Of a stretch of 64,000 nt of DNA, positions 24,888 to 37,400 are shown piece by piece; positions within the stretch are counted from its first letter, which is position 1, and every line of letters starts with the position of its first letter. The notes below the pieces were generated by a model, which did no database searches, was not told the origin of the DNA, and worked only from the letters and a program-made list of their open reading frames with translations. The stretch covers positions 62,001-126,000 of the forward strand of contig JBBPSI010000033.1 in the NCBI GenBank assembly GCA_038093515.1, read 5' to 3'. The translations under genes were made by a program, and so were the position numbers. The DNA comes from Butyriboletus loyo (taxonomy: Eukaryota; Basidiomycota; Agaricomycetes; Boletales; Boletaceae).

Positions 24888-27800
24888 CTATTCACCCTCA
24901 TCCAACTTCGCGAAGCTCAGCGGCGTGAAAGCCTGTTCCAGCATACATCAGCATGTCTGTCACACGTTGTCCGAAACGAAAGCAAACATACGTATCCTTG
25001 TCCTTCGTAATGCTTGCTGTTCGCCTCCACCCAGTGCAGACGAAGGGCATGCAAAAACGCCGAGAGACCCTAAATCAATTTCGGGTCAGACGCTTGATCC
25101 ACGTTCGTCAACATACACACCTCCATGAGACATAAAATGGCTACAGTCAACGCGAACCACATCACAACCGTGAATGCGATGACGACGACCCCAAAGATTC
25201 CCTTCATCCCTAGAACATTTTCCAGCGTCATGTTCCACAAAACTTCGGATAATTGAGCGTGAGCCAGCGAGAGAGCCCACAACCGGAGGTACGAAGCTGT
25301 GTGTGAGATGCAACCGAGGCAGAATTCAATAGTGTGGATGACCTGATGAATCACAACCTCCCCAAAGTCGTGCTGTTCCTGATAAGATTTATCGGCAACA
25401 CGACACCCAGAAAGGAACGAGTCACTCACGTGTTCTTCTTCCATTTCTTCGACAATCACTCGTCCGTCACCTTCTTCCTCAATTTCCAGAACCTCATCGG
25501 AGCTCTCGCGAGGACCATCGTGATTGAGTCCCACATACCCTTCACCCTGAATCTTCTGCATCTCCTTCCACAGGATGTACGGCTTCATGCATAGCATCCA
25601 AGGGACACAGACCACAGCGAGTAGAAGAAGGACAACCTGTACGAATCCTTGTCCGGAATACAGTTGACTTTTTGGGTCGACTGATCCAGGGGATAAGAAC
25701 ATCGCAATCAGCATGTTCAACAACGACGGGGGCTCTGTCGTGGCATTCGTCCAATCAATTGACCATTTGTAGAGGATGCAGATCACTAGATATCCAAAAA
25801 TCGACTGGAGGAAGATCATTTGAGGAATGAAATTGGCGTAAATATCCAACGGACGCTTAAACTTGATGTGATTCGGGAGTTGTAGGCACAAGGCAAACGT
25901 CATCTGAAATTGTGTCAATCTGGGCTGTAGAGTGAAACCAGCGAGGCACACACGTGGATCACCCCAAGAACGATCGCCATCTTCATCTTGTATGAGTTCG
26001 TAAACACCAGGCCGTTATCTGCACCATGCCAGCCTGGATCCAACCCGAAGGGATAAACGTGTCCATTCGAAACCCCATGGACAGTCCCGTTTCCTTCAGG
26101 GAAGTCCCATCCAGAGTGCCAAATGTGAAGGGACTTGGAGAATATGTCATTGTACATGAGGCCGGTGTAGACCGAGAACAGCCCCATCAAAAGAATAATG
26201 TATCGCCCACTGGGGGCATGTTAGTACGTCGTGTTCCACTCCGCGGTGCTCCACTGTGACTTACAAGAAGAATTGCCCTGTGATCTGAAGCGGGGAAGTG
26301 AGTCAAGATCAATCCTTCAAAGTTATCACTCACCTCGCCGAGGCCCCCCTTCGCCCATTTCCTCTCATTCAAGATCATGTAGAGAGCGGCAAACAAGATG
26401 ATCAAACCATGTCCGATGTCACCAAACATCACGGCGAACAAAAAGGGGAAGGTGATGATGGCAAACAGGCCTGGATTAACTTCTTGGTAGGTCGCGATTC
26501 CATAACTGTCCATGATACTCTGGAATCCTTCCGTGAATTTGTTTGTCCTGTTGAAAGTGGGTGGCGTCTTGTTGGTGCGAAGCTCATGTAAAATTGGCAC
26601 AACGCCAGTCCCAGATTCCTCCTACAAACGGATTAACTGACTACTACGCAATGATGCGGAAACGACATACCGTAGCGTGTCCAAGGGCAAGCTGTATCTG
26701 GGCAATATCTCTTGTCGGACACCATCCTTCGGCTACCAAGGTCTTCCTCCGTACGTCATAATTGAAGAGATTCATCGTCTCATAGATCAGCTTTTCTTTC
26801 CGGACAACGTCTTGCCATCGCACCAGGTTCTCCCCGATTGTCACAAGCTCGCTGCGCCTATTTTCCCCGGTATTGTAAAGGATGGTCTGAAGGTCCTCTA
26901 GACGATCGGTAACCTCACGAAGCGAGTCGGAACGCTTGTCGGCATTCGCATCGATGGGATACAAAGCAGCACCCATCGATTCTGCAACCTTGCGAATCTT
27001 TGCAAGCAATGCGTCACCGTGCGCAAAAATAATGAACACGTTCTTGCGTGTCTCAGAGCCGGTCGTAGGATCCACAAACGGTTCCGCGATGTCGGTATGA
27101 TTCATATAAAGGTTACCCCTCAACACACGCCAAAGCACGCGTTCGAAGGTCGGTATACGGGCTCTATCGATAGTCCCTGCAACGAACCTAGAGCAGGGTT
27201 TTAGCATATATACACACTAGATGGGAAGAAAAGTGAACGTACTCTAAATCAAACTGAACCGTCGTCGAATATTGGTTTTCGCGATCATCGTGTTGGAGAA
27301 GAGGGGCTGAACTATCATCGAAAGAGGTCCTGATATCCGTCTGCTGCGTTTCGGCCTTTACGGCGAGTGAGAATAATGCAGGGTACCGTCCAGTTGACTT
27401 GCCTTTTCAAAGAAGCCCGCCGTCTCCCTCAATACATAACGTGCTTCGATGAGCTCTTTAGTACGCTCGCTGAGTAGCTTGTAACTCTCATTCATCTGTG
27501 AAAGCCTAGTCTCGTATTCTGCTAGCGTGACGTCGAGCCCGTCGATGTTGTGTGCTGCACCCGGTCCCACAGTAACAAGAGGTGCCGTGTCGTAAAGAGG
27601 GCGGATCGGCACTACGTCCCTTTCCTTCTCAATCTGAGAAGCAAAGAAACGAACACGACGGGCCATGTCCTCGAATCTCCTGATTTCACCGACGAAGGAA
27701 CGTTGGAATGGATTGACGGTTGGGTTCAACTGACGAAAAAAAGATCGTGAACAGACACCTAAGGAGCATCATTATGATACGAACATCCTTGAACTGGACG

Positions 27801-27965
27801 TTCCCAAGTTCTCCAAGCTTAGCAACTGTATCGTGAGCTACTTCGGTGGGTATATAGAGCTGCACCAAGCTCATCTGTTCCGAACCTGGATTGTGTTGTG
27901 AGTATCCGTAAAAATACATGCAAGGTCTGAACCATACGGAACATCGAAGGGTACTCGTCTCCCAT
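24888..27965 (-). CDS. VPH1: V-type proton ATPase subunit a
   Basis: Largest subunit of the membrane V0 sector, carrying the proton half-channels. ATG at 27965 gives MGDEYPSMF, spliced to [19 protein letters not shown]. The cytosolic N-terminal half continues with [34 protein letters not shown] and [14 protein letters not shown]. The membrane half has [39 protein letters not shown], a His/Glu-rich cytosolic loop and [20 protein letters not shown], which contains the essential arginine of the family. Two terminal introns give [20 protein letters not shown] and then [14 protein letters not shown], with TAG at 24888-24890. Fungi may carry one or two isoforms (vacuole or Golgi); this sequence does not decide which. 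Confidence 0.95.
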
Positions 27966-28389
27966 AGTCGTGGATCACGCCGGGAGGTGAGTACAAATAA
28001 GTTGTAAAGAATGAGAGCGACTCGAGTTGGACTGTTCAATGTTCGGAGCAGAACAAACAGTCAAGTTGTTTGGCTTTGTTTGGCAATACGATCCATGTAT
28101 TTGCAAGGGTAATGTACGCAGACAATTCCAGGTCGATACAGTCCAACTTGCGCAGCATATTATATATACATAGGGGAATTTTTCAATATTTGGACTGGGA
28201 GTCACATTTGAGGGTGCACGCAGTAACCGTGATCAGCTGGGAATACACAGTGAGAATGGAAAGGTAAGTTGAAGAGGTGCAAGAAACGTGGAAACAACCG
28301 CTAACAACCATTCGCAAGTAGCAAAGGATCGCCAGCGGTTCATCCCGGGAATCATGGCTAACCCACCTCCAAAACGGATGGTACCCGTC
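27966..28389. other. Intergenic: V-ATPase a promoter and Dicer 3' side
   Basis: 424 bases between two minus-strand genes. An AT-rich patch (ATATTATATATACATA, about 28156-28171) lies about 200 bases upstream of the V-ATPase start. No ORF of note was seen. Confidence 0.5.
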
Positions 28390-31300
28390 TTAAACCTTGG
28401 TCAGGATCATCTCACCATCGAGCTCGGGTTCCTCCACTTCCTCTACAGCACCGATGGGGGGAATATAGTCTTCCTCTAGCTTCTGCTTTGCGATAGATGC
28501 GAAACCATCTTCAGTCTCGTCCGTAACCTTTTGGCTTGTTTCGTCACCAGGAAGTTCGGAGCATATGTCCATCCGCTCCTTGGCTGCCCTCCGACAATCA
28601 CACAGTCGGACAAGATTCATCTCGTGGCTTGGATCACCCAAGATAGCACGTGCCCGTTCAGCAGCAAGACCCTTTGACAATGAAAGATTGCTTGCTGTAA
28701 TAGGACCCGCGACGACGAAATCGTGAACAATGACTGAAATGCTATCATTTCGTCGAAGTTCTGCGTTACTCTGACTTTTTCTACGAGCAAGGAGAATATT
28801 TGTCAGCTCTTATCAAAGAATAGCTACGGAGTACTTGCTGAAATGCAATCCTCCTGCAACCCTCTGTTGCAGCCCAAACCATCAGTTCCGACACCGGATC
28901 TCTCGGAAGGGTGGTGCTCAGTACTTGCAACACATCAGTCATCACGACTTCAACAACTGAAGCCGTCTTTTCGAAGTTGTATGCACTGTCCACAAGTACC
29001 GCGCCCACAAGGCTCTCCAGCACGTCACTCAGTGCCTTTGGAGGATCATATTTCCATCCTTTAAGGATTGCATCTTCCGGTGAGAGGGTCTCGAGGAGGG
29101 GCACGTGTCGAGAAATTGCAGTGGTAAGCTCGACATTGTTGATAAGCAGATACTTGTGCAGCCCAAGACGGTTGACAGCGACGGATGCGAGAGTGGGTCC
29201 GCAAACGGCGCGGGAGCGAGCGGCAGAGAGTTGACCAGATGTGGCATCTGAAAACTTTTGGAAAAGATGGCGCATTATGACTAGATCGATCACAGCTAGG
29301 TTCCGAGTGAGCATCAAAATGGGCTGTACCTGTAAGGCCAACCTTACCGTCACCTAGAAACTCCAAACGTTGATATGATGATCCTCCCGACGTAGTAAAC
29401 GATGGGTGTGTGATTGCCTCGACGAGTAATTCGCCGCGATGGAATTCGTACCCCATCAAAGCTTGCAGATTCGCAAATACTGGCGGTACGAGGGAAGGTT
29501 CTGGGGGTCGAGAGTAGCGAAGCGACCATGGGAGAGCACCCCCCATCGATAGCCCCAATGCGTCGCCAGCCTGCAATGCCATATCAATGCCCCCAGATAG
29601 GAATGCTGCTCCAAGAGTCGCCTCCATACAGTCCTGCAAGCTTCGACGGGGATAGTCTCTGCGTACCGTGTGCCTTGCTTGCGTTAGGCAATCTACCACA
29701 TCCGACTCCACGGGTATTGTATACCTCCACGCATGTAGACTTTGAGCTTCGGATGTGAGAAACCGCTCGAGGCCAATCTGTTTGGCGCGCGCTAACAAAG
29801 TGCGATTCGAAATACTGCTCTGACGGAGTTGAGAAAGCTGTCCTTCATGCCGATGGGGGAACTTGTTCATGATATGGACTGTGGATGTGAGCTTGAGTAC
29901 AGAGTCTCCCAGTGTTTCCAAACGTTGGTTGTTCCACGTCGCATTTGTGGTTGGGAGGGTAGATCCCTCGATAAGAAGGTCATCATCGATCGGAGGTAAT
30001 CCAAGCTGTAGACGCTCTTCTCTCGCCCGATAAACATCCGTTGCGCGCCTACAAATCCGAGGAAGGAATAGGAAAGTGCGGTAGACCGGGCGGGAAAAGT
30101 GGACAAGCCTGCACGCACCCTGCGGGACGATTAACCCGACGGGTACAGTATGGCGTTTGTATTTGTCAACATTTTGGTGCCTGGATGCCGGACGATAAAG
30201 ACCTGAGGGAGCGCGAGGAACGCTGTGGATCTCAATAAGCGGACAATCAGTCGGAACGAATGCTTCGCGGCTCTTCCTAGTCCACTTTTGCACAAAATAT
30301 TCTTGGTACGTTGCACACGGAGCCTCGCGCGAATCCGGGGGCGGCACAGACAACGCGGTGAGATCGTATCTTATGTTGTGAAGAATGTGAGCACGGCCAT
30401 AGAGATTATAGTTCATAACCATCTTTATATCGAAGTCCTTCTCGGTGATTCCTTTCCAGTTATACGTGCCGTATGGCTCGTCAACGACGCGTTTCACAGC
30501 CTCGAAATCGATGCAATTATGCTCCGTGAGGGGAACGAGGAAGCACGTGATAGGCAGCGGAATTGGACGTCCGGAGATACAGAACCAAATGCCCATCTTG
30601 GTGTATTCTTCGAGCATGCGAAGGGTTTCCCACTCCTCCTCGGGGTGAAATATAAGTTCATCCGTACAGCGCATGGTTATGGTGCAACCTTCGCTGAAGA
30701 GTTCGAGTGCCGGTAACTCCGTGCCAGTAACAAGTCCGGCAGAGTCTTCTCCATCGATTGAGATGACATGCATTCGCAGTCTTGGACCAAGTGTCCACGG
30801 GTCTTGTACAAAAACAGCCATGATATCCGGAACTTCAGAGACGTCAGGAAGCTTGTGACCATCGGCATCATAATCACTCTTCCCCTTGGAACCTGTCGAG
30901 GGAAGGAGGTAATCGTCGAAGACGTCGAGTTTATGAAGAGCTTTAACAGCCATGAATGCAACTGCCCGTTTTGCTTCGCGCTTTGAATTCCGTGTAGGCC
31001 CTCGGTATATGAGGTGATCGACCGGGAGAGGGAGGCTTGATGGCAGTTCTAAAATAGAGGCATAGTCACCGTTATACTTCGGCATCGGGGAAGAAGTGTA
31101 AACGTCATGCGGAATTAGGGAACACAGATAGTTGATCAGCCCGATGGCAGAGCCATAGGTGAGCACCGCGCCAGTGGATGGAACGATGTAGCGTTCACGC
31201 GCGGCAAGATCTTCGGGATCGTCTTCTTCTAATTCACCCTCTTCAGAGTCTGATGACAATTCTGGTGAAGCAGGACGAGTGGGATTTTCTCGGGTTTGAT

Positions 31301-33227
31301 AGACTTTCTTGAGCTCGGGCTCAATTTCTTGGAAAGTCTTGTAACGGTCGAGGTGCGACGTATGGCCCACTTGTGCCATGATAACGAACGTAGAGGTTTT
31401 GGTTCGGGCCCGTCCCCTAGACTGGACGTATCCAACCATATGGTGGAGCGGATCAAAGCGGATAACAAGGTCACAGGCCTACCGACGTCAGTGTTAAATT
31501 CTCGCCAAAGAGGGGGAAGATACAGAGTGACATACCGGAAAATCTAAACCTTCTTCAGCGACAGACGTAGCAATCACTGGACAGAGAGGATCAATGATGC
31601 AGGACGAAAGTACAGTGAAGAAGCATACACAGATTCAGACCGCCTTCCTCGTACGACTTCCGGAATGCCTTAACGGTATCTTGCTGCCTTGCCAACCCCA
31701 TTCCCTTCACATTCACCCCTGACACTCCACTCGCATTGGAGCTTCCTTTGTTTCGTGTGCCATGCCCACCGCCGTGCCCGACAAGCTCTGCGCACCGAAT
31801 GCGATTCCTCAGTTCGGGAACCTTCGAGAGTACTTTGGCAAGGCAAGCAGCGACCTGACGCTGCTCTACAAAGACAATGCCGTGGAACGTTGTGGTGTGG
31901 TATGCAAGAAGGACCTCAGTGAGAGCCTTTACCTTGGGAGTACACCAGGCAAGCGGGACAGGGATTGGCACGGCAGGTGGGGAAGCGGAAGGGTCTTCAA
32001 AAAATAGCTTGAAATCAGAAAGGATGGAGTCAATCTGCTCAAGAGCAACAGGGATCGATGGCGTGCTTGGATACACGGGAGGACCATCGATGTCCATACC
32101 ATCTTCTCGGACGTCGAAGGGATTGACGATGTGATCATTGGGAGTACCGAACTCTAGAAGAAGTTGATTGACTCGTGTACGAACCTCATGATATACAAAG
32201 AGGTCTGCTGAGTAGGGACCGAGGCTGTTGCGAGTGACATGGTACTTCATTTGTAATTTGTCCCACGATATGTCAACATTGTCGAATTGGAAGAGTGACA
32301 GAGTGTCCCAGAGGCTTGGGTTTAGATAGAGATAGTTATCAGGGGGAGGGAAGTATTCCTTGATCATCTGTAGCGAGTACATAAGCATCCGTTCCGGTGA
32401 TGGGCGAGGAGCAGTAAAAATACGCACTTCTACAGGCCGCGGCGAGCTTTCCAGCAGTTCGGAGACATGTTCACGCACAGCGATGACAGTGGCATCCAGG
32501 TTCTTCTCTAAGGTCAACAGAGACCCTTCCGCGTCCTTGAGATTCCAAATAGGTGACGCCGTCATGCCGAAAACTTTTGGGCGCTCAGTAGAATGAACTT
32601 GGAAGTATTCGCGCATTATGCCATTGTAAGCATGGTTCTTGCGCGTGTGGTGACACTCGTCGAAGATGATCAACGAAACCTAGATCAGCAGGTTAACAGA
32701 ACGTCAACAAGAAATGAGAAGGGTGCATACTCTATCAATGCTCCAATGTGAATGTGTGAGGACGTTGAGGAATATCTGCGCTACGGGCATTGTTGAGAAA
32801 GAACACCTTGATACCCAGTGACTGATGTGACCTCACCCGTCATCACGACAACGTCCGATTTCTCAAACGAGCTCTTCCAATTTGCCCTATCTGAGATCTC
32901 CAAGTCCAGACTTCCGTGAAACTTTCGTACCCTCAAAGGGGTCTGAGAAGCAATAAATTCTGCCTGTTGTTCCACGAGGGCAACCTTTGGGACGAGAAAT
33001 ACGACGACTTTCCCGATGGCGTTCGGCTGTAAAACGACCCATTTGATGAGAAGGATGCTGATGAGGGTTTTTCCACTCCCTGTGTCGAGGGCAGCGATGA
33101 TGTTGTGCTCCTGCGCGCGCCGAAATATTTCCTCCTGGTACTTGCGCGGGAGGATTGATTCATTGACAGTGACGGTGAGACCCTGGGTCGTCGTCGCAGT
33201 CGTCGTGCCGACGGTCGTCACTGTCAT
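28390..33227 (-). CDS. DCL: Dicer-like ribonuclease
   Basis: RNA-interference endonuclease that cuts long double-stranded RNA into small RNAs. ATG at 33227. Order of domains: DExH helicase (LPRKYQEEIFRRAQ; Walker A ALDTGSGKTLI; LVPKVALVEQQ; box II FDECHHTRKNHAY), helicase C (IATSVAEEGLDFP; GYVQSRGRARTKTS), Dicer-dimerisation region (GSAIGLINYLCSLIPHDVY), a long middle region, RNase IIIa (NQRLETLGDSVLKLTS ... DCMEATLGAAF) and RNase IIIb (QRLEFLGDAVIDLVI across an intron ... LSDVLESLVGAVLVD). Catalytic Glu and Asp positions are present in both RNase III domains. The C-terminal segment (GLAAERARAILGDP ... ILTKV) is a degenerate dsRBD-like tail. I cannot clearly delimit a PAZ domain. Stop at 28390-28392. 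Confidence 0.93.
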
Positions 33228-33430
33228 TAAGCAAACAATGTGCCGGAGACTGCTGTGAGATCAGACGGAGATGTGCTTGAAATCAGTACATCTCCAAGCT
33301 GGCAGCGCACTGGGAGAATTTTCAACGGAAGTCATTCAAGTCCGCGTCGCGGTCAAGACGCTGAATACAGCCTTCCTAATTCAGCCATCCCGCTCAGCCA
33401 CTGATTCACTGTGGGCGCGCAGCTTTCATC
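33228..33430. promoter_or_regulatory. Divergent upstream region of Dicer-like and PLP2 genes
   Basis: 203 bases lie between the two opposite start codons and must contain both promoters and 5' UTRs. No TATA box or known operator was recognised. Shared regulation is inferred from spacing alone. Confidence 0.4.
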
Positions 33431-34411
33431 ATGGCAGTCAACCCAAACGAAGACACAGAATTGTGAGCACTACCATCCCTTTTGTGGTCGTCCCTCATGC
33501 ACGCTCTTCACCAGCAACGACGCCCTGCGCAAGCATGGCATCCTCCCACCCCGAGAACCATCCCCGCGGACCCCATCACCCCATGCATCCCCGACGCTCC
33601 ACGAGGCCCTGGCGGACCTCACCGCAGACGAGCTACGTGAGCTAGAGGAAGACGTCGCAGATGATGACCTGCAACGAACAATGGATGCATTCCGCCGCCA
33701 GCGGCTGGCCGAGGAGCGGAAGGCAGTGAAGCGTGCCCGCTTTGGGCGAGTGTATCCGATCGGCAGAGAGGATTACACGAGGGAGGTCACAGAGGCGAGC
33801 AAGATTAACGAGGAGGAGGATGAAGACCAGAAGGGCACAGGGGTGATATGTTTTCTTTACAAAGATGGGTGAGCAATCCTTTCAAGCGCTATGGCCTATA
33901 ATAGGCCAATCTCAACTGCGTCGTAGTATTCCGCGAAGTGATCGTACATCCAACCATTTTCAGGATTTAGCTGTGCGATATCCACGAACCAAATTTGTGT
34001 CTATCGTTGGCAACAAATGCATAGCAGATCTACCCGATAGTCGCATACCAATGCTTATCATTTATCGGAACGGGGAAATCAGGAATCAGCTCGTAGCTTG
34101 GGGTGCTGATTACGAAAGGCGTCTTGAAGGTACGGCAGCTTTTCCGATCCCTCTGCCACTATTCACCCATCTGAGAAGAACTCGAGGCCATCCTAATGCT
34201 GTGTGGAGTTGTTGACCCCTCTGAACGTCCTTTCCAAAGTGGAGAAAGTAGTGAGGATCGGAGTGATAGTCCCGATGAAGACGACGACGACGACGACCCA
34301 TCTTCTCGTATGCGATCTGCAGCGACCAGGATGAATTCACAAGCTCCAAAGAACATCCGTGGGCCGCCAAGAAAGGATGATTCAGATTCGGAATTTGAGT
34401 TTGATATGTAG
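33431..34411 (+). CDS. PLP2: Phosducin-like protein PLP2
   Basis: Thioredoxin-fold co-chaperone that helps the CCT chaperonin fold actin and tubulin. Exon 1 (ATG at 33431) gives MAVNPNEDTEF, spliced to NDALRKHGILPPREPSP, the typical PhLP2/3 start. The helical part (LHEALADLTADELRELEED; AFRRQRLAEERKAVKRARFG; YPIGREDYTREVTEAS) leads to the thioredoxin-like domain (GTGVICFLYKDG, then RYPRTKFVSIVGNKCIADLP and PMLIIYRNGEIRNQLVAWG). The acidic tail has a run of seven Asp residues and ends DSDSEFEFDM. Four exons. It converges with the amidohydrolase gene with only 75 bases between stop codons. Confidence 0.9.
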
Positions 34412-34486
34412 AGCTTAATCGGAATGGACTGGACACGGCTGTGATCTCCATTCGTACTGGATGAATTTCTACCAATCTCGAGTAGA

Positions 34487-37400
34487 CTACTCAGCATTGA
34501 AGGGAGGCAAGGTCTGTTGCCTTCCCTTCACCGGCCAGACTTCCGTCATAGTCTTGGCCTCCCATATCTTTCCGCCCCGCACGACAAACCTGATCTCCCT
34601 TGTCCGGCGGATGTCATCGCCAATCAAATCAAAGCCCCCAGGGAAAATAACGAGGTCAGCAAGTTTGCCTACGGACACTGTGCCGAGGGACTCCTGCAGA
34701 CCAAAAGTCGTTGCCGCGTCAGAAGTTGCAGCACGGATGACCTAAATAACAGCAATTGTAAGATAAGCACGGCGGTGAAAAAGTGATGTTGACCTCGTAA
34801 TTACTCAACCCTCCAACCTTGGCAAATGCCATCTCTTGATGATACATCAGACCCAGCGGGGCTTCCCCATGTGCTCCAATGTGAGTAGACAGTCCGCGAT
34901 GAACCATCTTGGCGACCGACGAAGAGACGTTAAAAAGCGCAATTGCTAACAAAGCGCGTCAGCTCTGGTATTATCAGACATTTGGAGACAACGAACAGTT
35001 TGCGGGCCGGCTCGTGGACTCGGACAAACCTTCTAGGATGTCGTGCCTCGCAAAGCGTCTGAGTCTGCATAACGTATTGTATTCAGATGCATCCACGAGC
35101 CACAATGCTGCGGTAGTACATACTTTGGATCATTGGGGATATCTTCAGTTGCCCAGAGCAACTGTTCCCCGAACGGTCCTCCATAGTCAACGATGTGCGT
35201 TGGTGTTGATCCAGTCCCACTCAGCGAATAGAGAGTGAGGAGATCGTCGTATAGTACTGACACAGGAATGTTATGCTCGACAGTCGTCATGCCTGGTCGC
35301 GGCACGTCAGAGTCGTACCTCACAGTTCAAAAATTCACTCACCATCTATAATGTATGTTTGGTCCCAATCGAAATTCATGCCCTAATAATTTAATGTATC
35401 AGTCGTATCATTTAAATTCGTAGGATAATTACTCACACCCTCGGGAACGCAAGCCATGTTCATCTTCCTCGCTTGCAGCAACAAGCGTTGCCTAGAAGCC
35501 CTTGCGGGCAGGTTGTAGCTCTTATAGGACCAGCTCGCTGGTCCACCCTCGACTTTGATACGAGTGAGGGCTTCTTTTGCTTCTTGGGTAGTTGCAATAT
35601 CGAGATGGTAAGCGTGATCGGATGCGCCATAGATAATTTGACCCGTGTGGAAAATCCTAGGGCCAATCATGAGACCACTCTCAACACGAGCACGTTCAAC
35701 GAAGCCGAGTGAGTTGTGCAAGCTTGGGCTGAAAGGAGGACTCAGGGAAGCACCACGAATGCCTTCAACTAATCAACGTACTTGTGCATCGTCGTGACTC
35801 CGTATGCAAGGAAGGTTTCCATCTCCCAAGAAGTGGCAGGGTATTTGACGCTCGTCCCACTCCAATGGGCATGTGCATCGATGAATCCTGGGATGATGTA
35901 TCCTAGTAGAGTTTGACATGTAAGATCTATCATCATCGGGTTGCATCCACCTGCAACTCACCACCATCAGTCTGGATGACCAACGCTCCAGCTGGAACAG
36001 ATACTTCATCATCCTTGCTCACTGCATCAACGAGGCCATCTCGGAGGATAACCGTTCCGCCGCTGATCAAGTCCCGGTGAACGTCACCATGCTCCATGGT
36101 AAGGATTGTGGCATTCACAAATGCAACAATGTCCATGCCGGAAAATTCGCGAGCTTCACGACGGAGTCTCGTAACCTCCGATTCATATCGTACGTTTACC
36201 TCGGTGACGTCCAACAAACGAATCACACAGTCAACTCCAAATGTCAGAATGTCCACTTTAATAGCCTGTGAGCATTGAGGAAGTCGAGAAATGGGCAAAG
36301 TATGCAGGAAGGGACCTAATCGTAATGAAGTCAGGAATACCGTAGAAAGGATCGAATCATAAGTCTTACCGAGGAACCACCCAACAACGCTTCCATCACC
36401 GCTCACAACCAGGTCATGCCCACCATCCAAACTAAGCCTTGCTAATCCCCCTGGTGCCTGGCCTGGCTTGCTCCACAGGTCCGTTGAAGAGGTCACTTCG
36501 GGAGCATAGTAGACTTGTTGGAAGTTCACGAAGGCTGCGCCCTGGGAAACGTTCGAAAACACCAACTCATCCGTCGAGTGACCATTCGCAAGGGTCTCCT
36601 CCGCATAGCGTCCCAATTCGTCAGCACCGCGGGAGAGATCCACAGTAAATACACGATCAGATTGATGGACGAGAAGTTTTCCAGAAGAGACGAAGTTGAG
36701 TTTCAACGCCTCGTCGGAAGAACTGATGGTAGTGCGGATATTGCGGACATTCGTCACGGGGATCGAATGGGATGACGCAGCTTCTGTGGGTAGTGTGACC
36801 TCGCCAATCCAAAGACCAGGTCGGGCAGTAGCAACGACATCGCCAGTGAGGATGTCACCACTCGTCTTGACAAAAACAATCGTGCGAACCACTCCCTCTC
36901 CACCTGAAATTACAGGACTAAAGTATCGCCCCATTGGAAGACCGGTCAACTCGTACACGTTGCCGGTACCCAGATCGGCAATCTCGAAGGAGGAGAAATA
37001 CGTGTCCGACCATCGTCCGTGAATAATCAAGTTGTTGCTCCCACCAACGAAAGAGGGCGAATAATATGCTGCTCCTGCATGTGCAACAGGTACGCGTTGC
37101 GCTGTGGATGTCGATCCCACCACCTGAACGTATGTGACACCAGCAGCTTGGAAAGCCGCACGCGTCCCAGTCTCATCGAGGGCGAGTTGGGTAAACGCAT
37201 GAAGACGTTGTTCACCCTGCTCGAGCTCTCTGACGTCTGTAGTTGCCCTCAGAGTCTCTGCAAGTTTGACCTCGATACGGGCGCGAAAACCGACAGGTTG
37301 AGGTATGCCACCCAATACACGTTCCCCAAATGCGTCCAAGGCAAGTGGAATGTGGTAAATCTGACCAGCGGCCCAGATAAGAATAGCCTCGTCGGAGGGA

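Noticed and set aside
30225..30716. 163-codon open frame on the + strand
   Set aside because: Shadow of the Dicer-like middle region, which reads through well on the minus strand.
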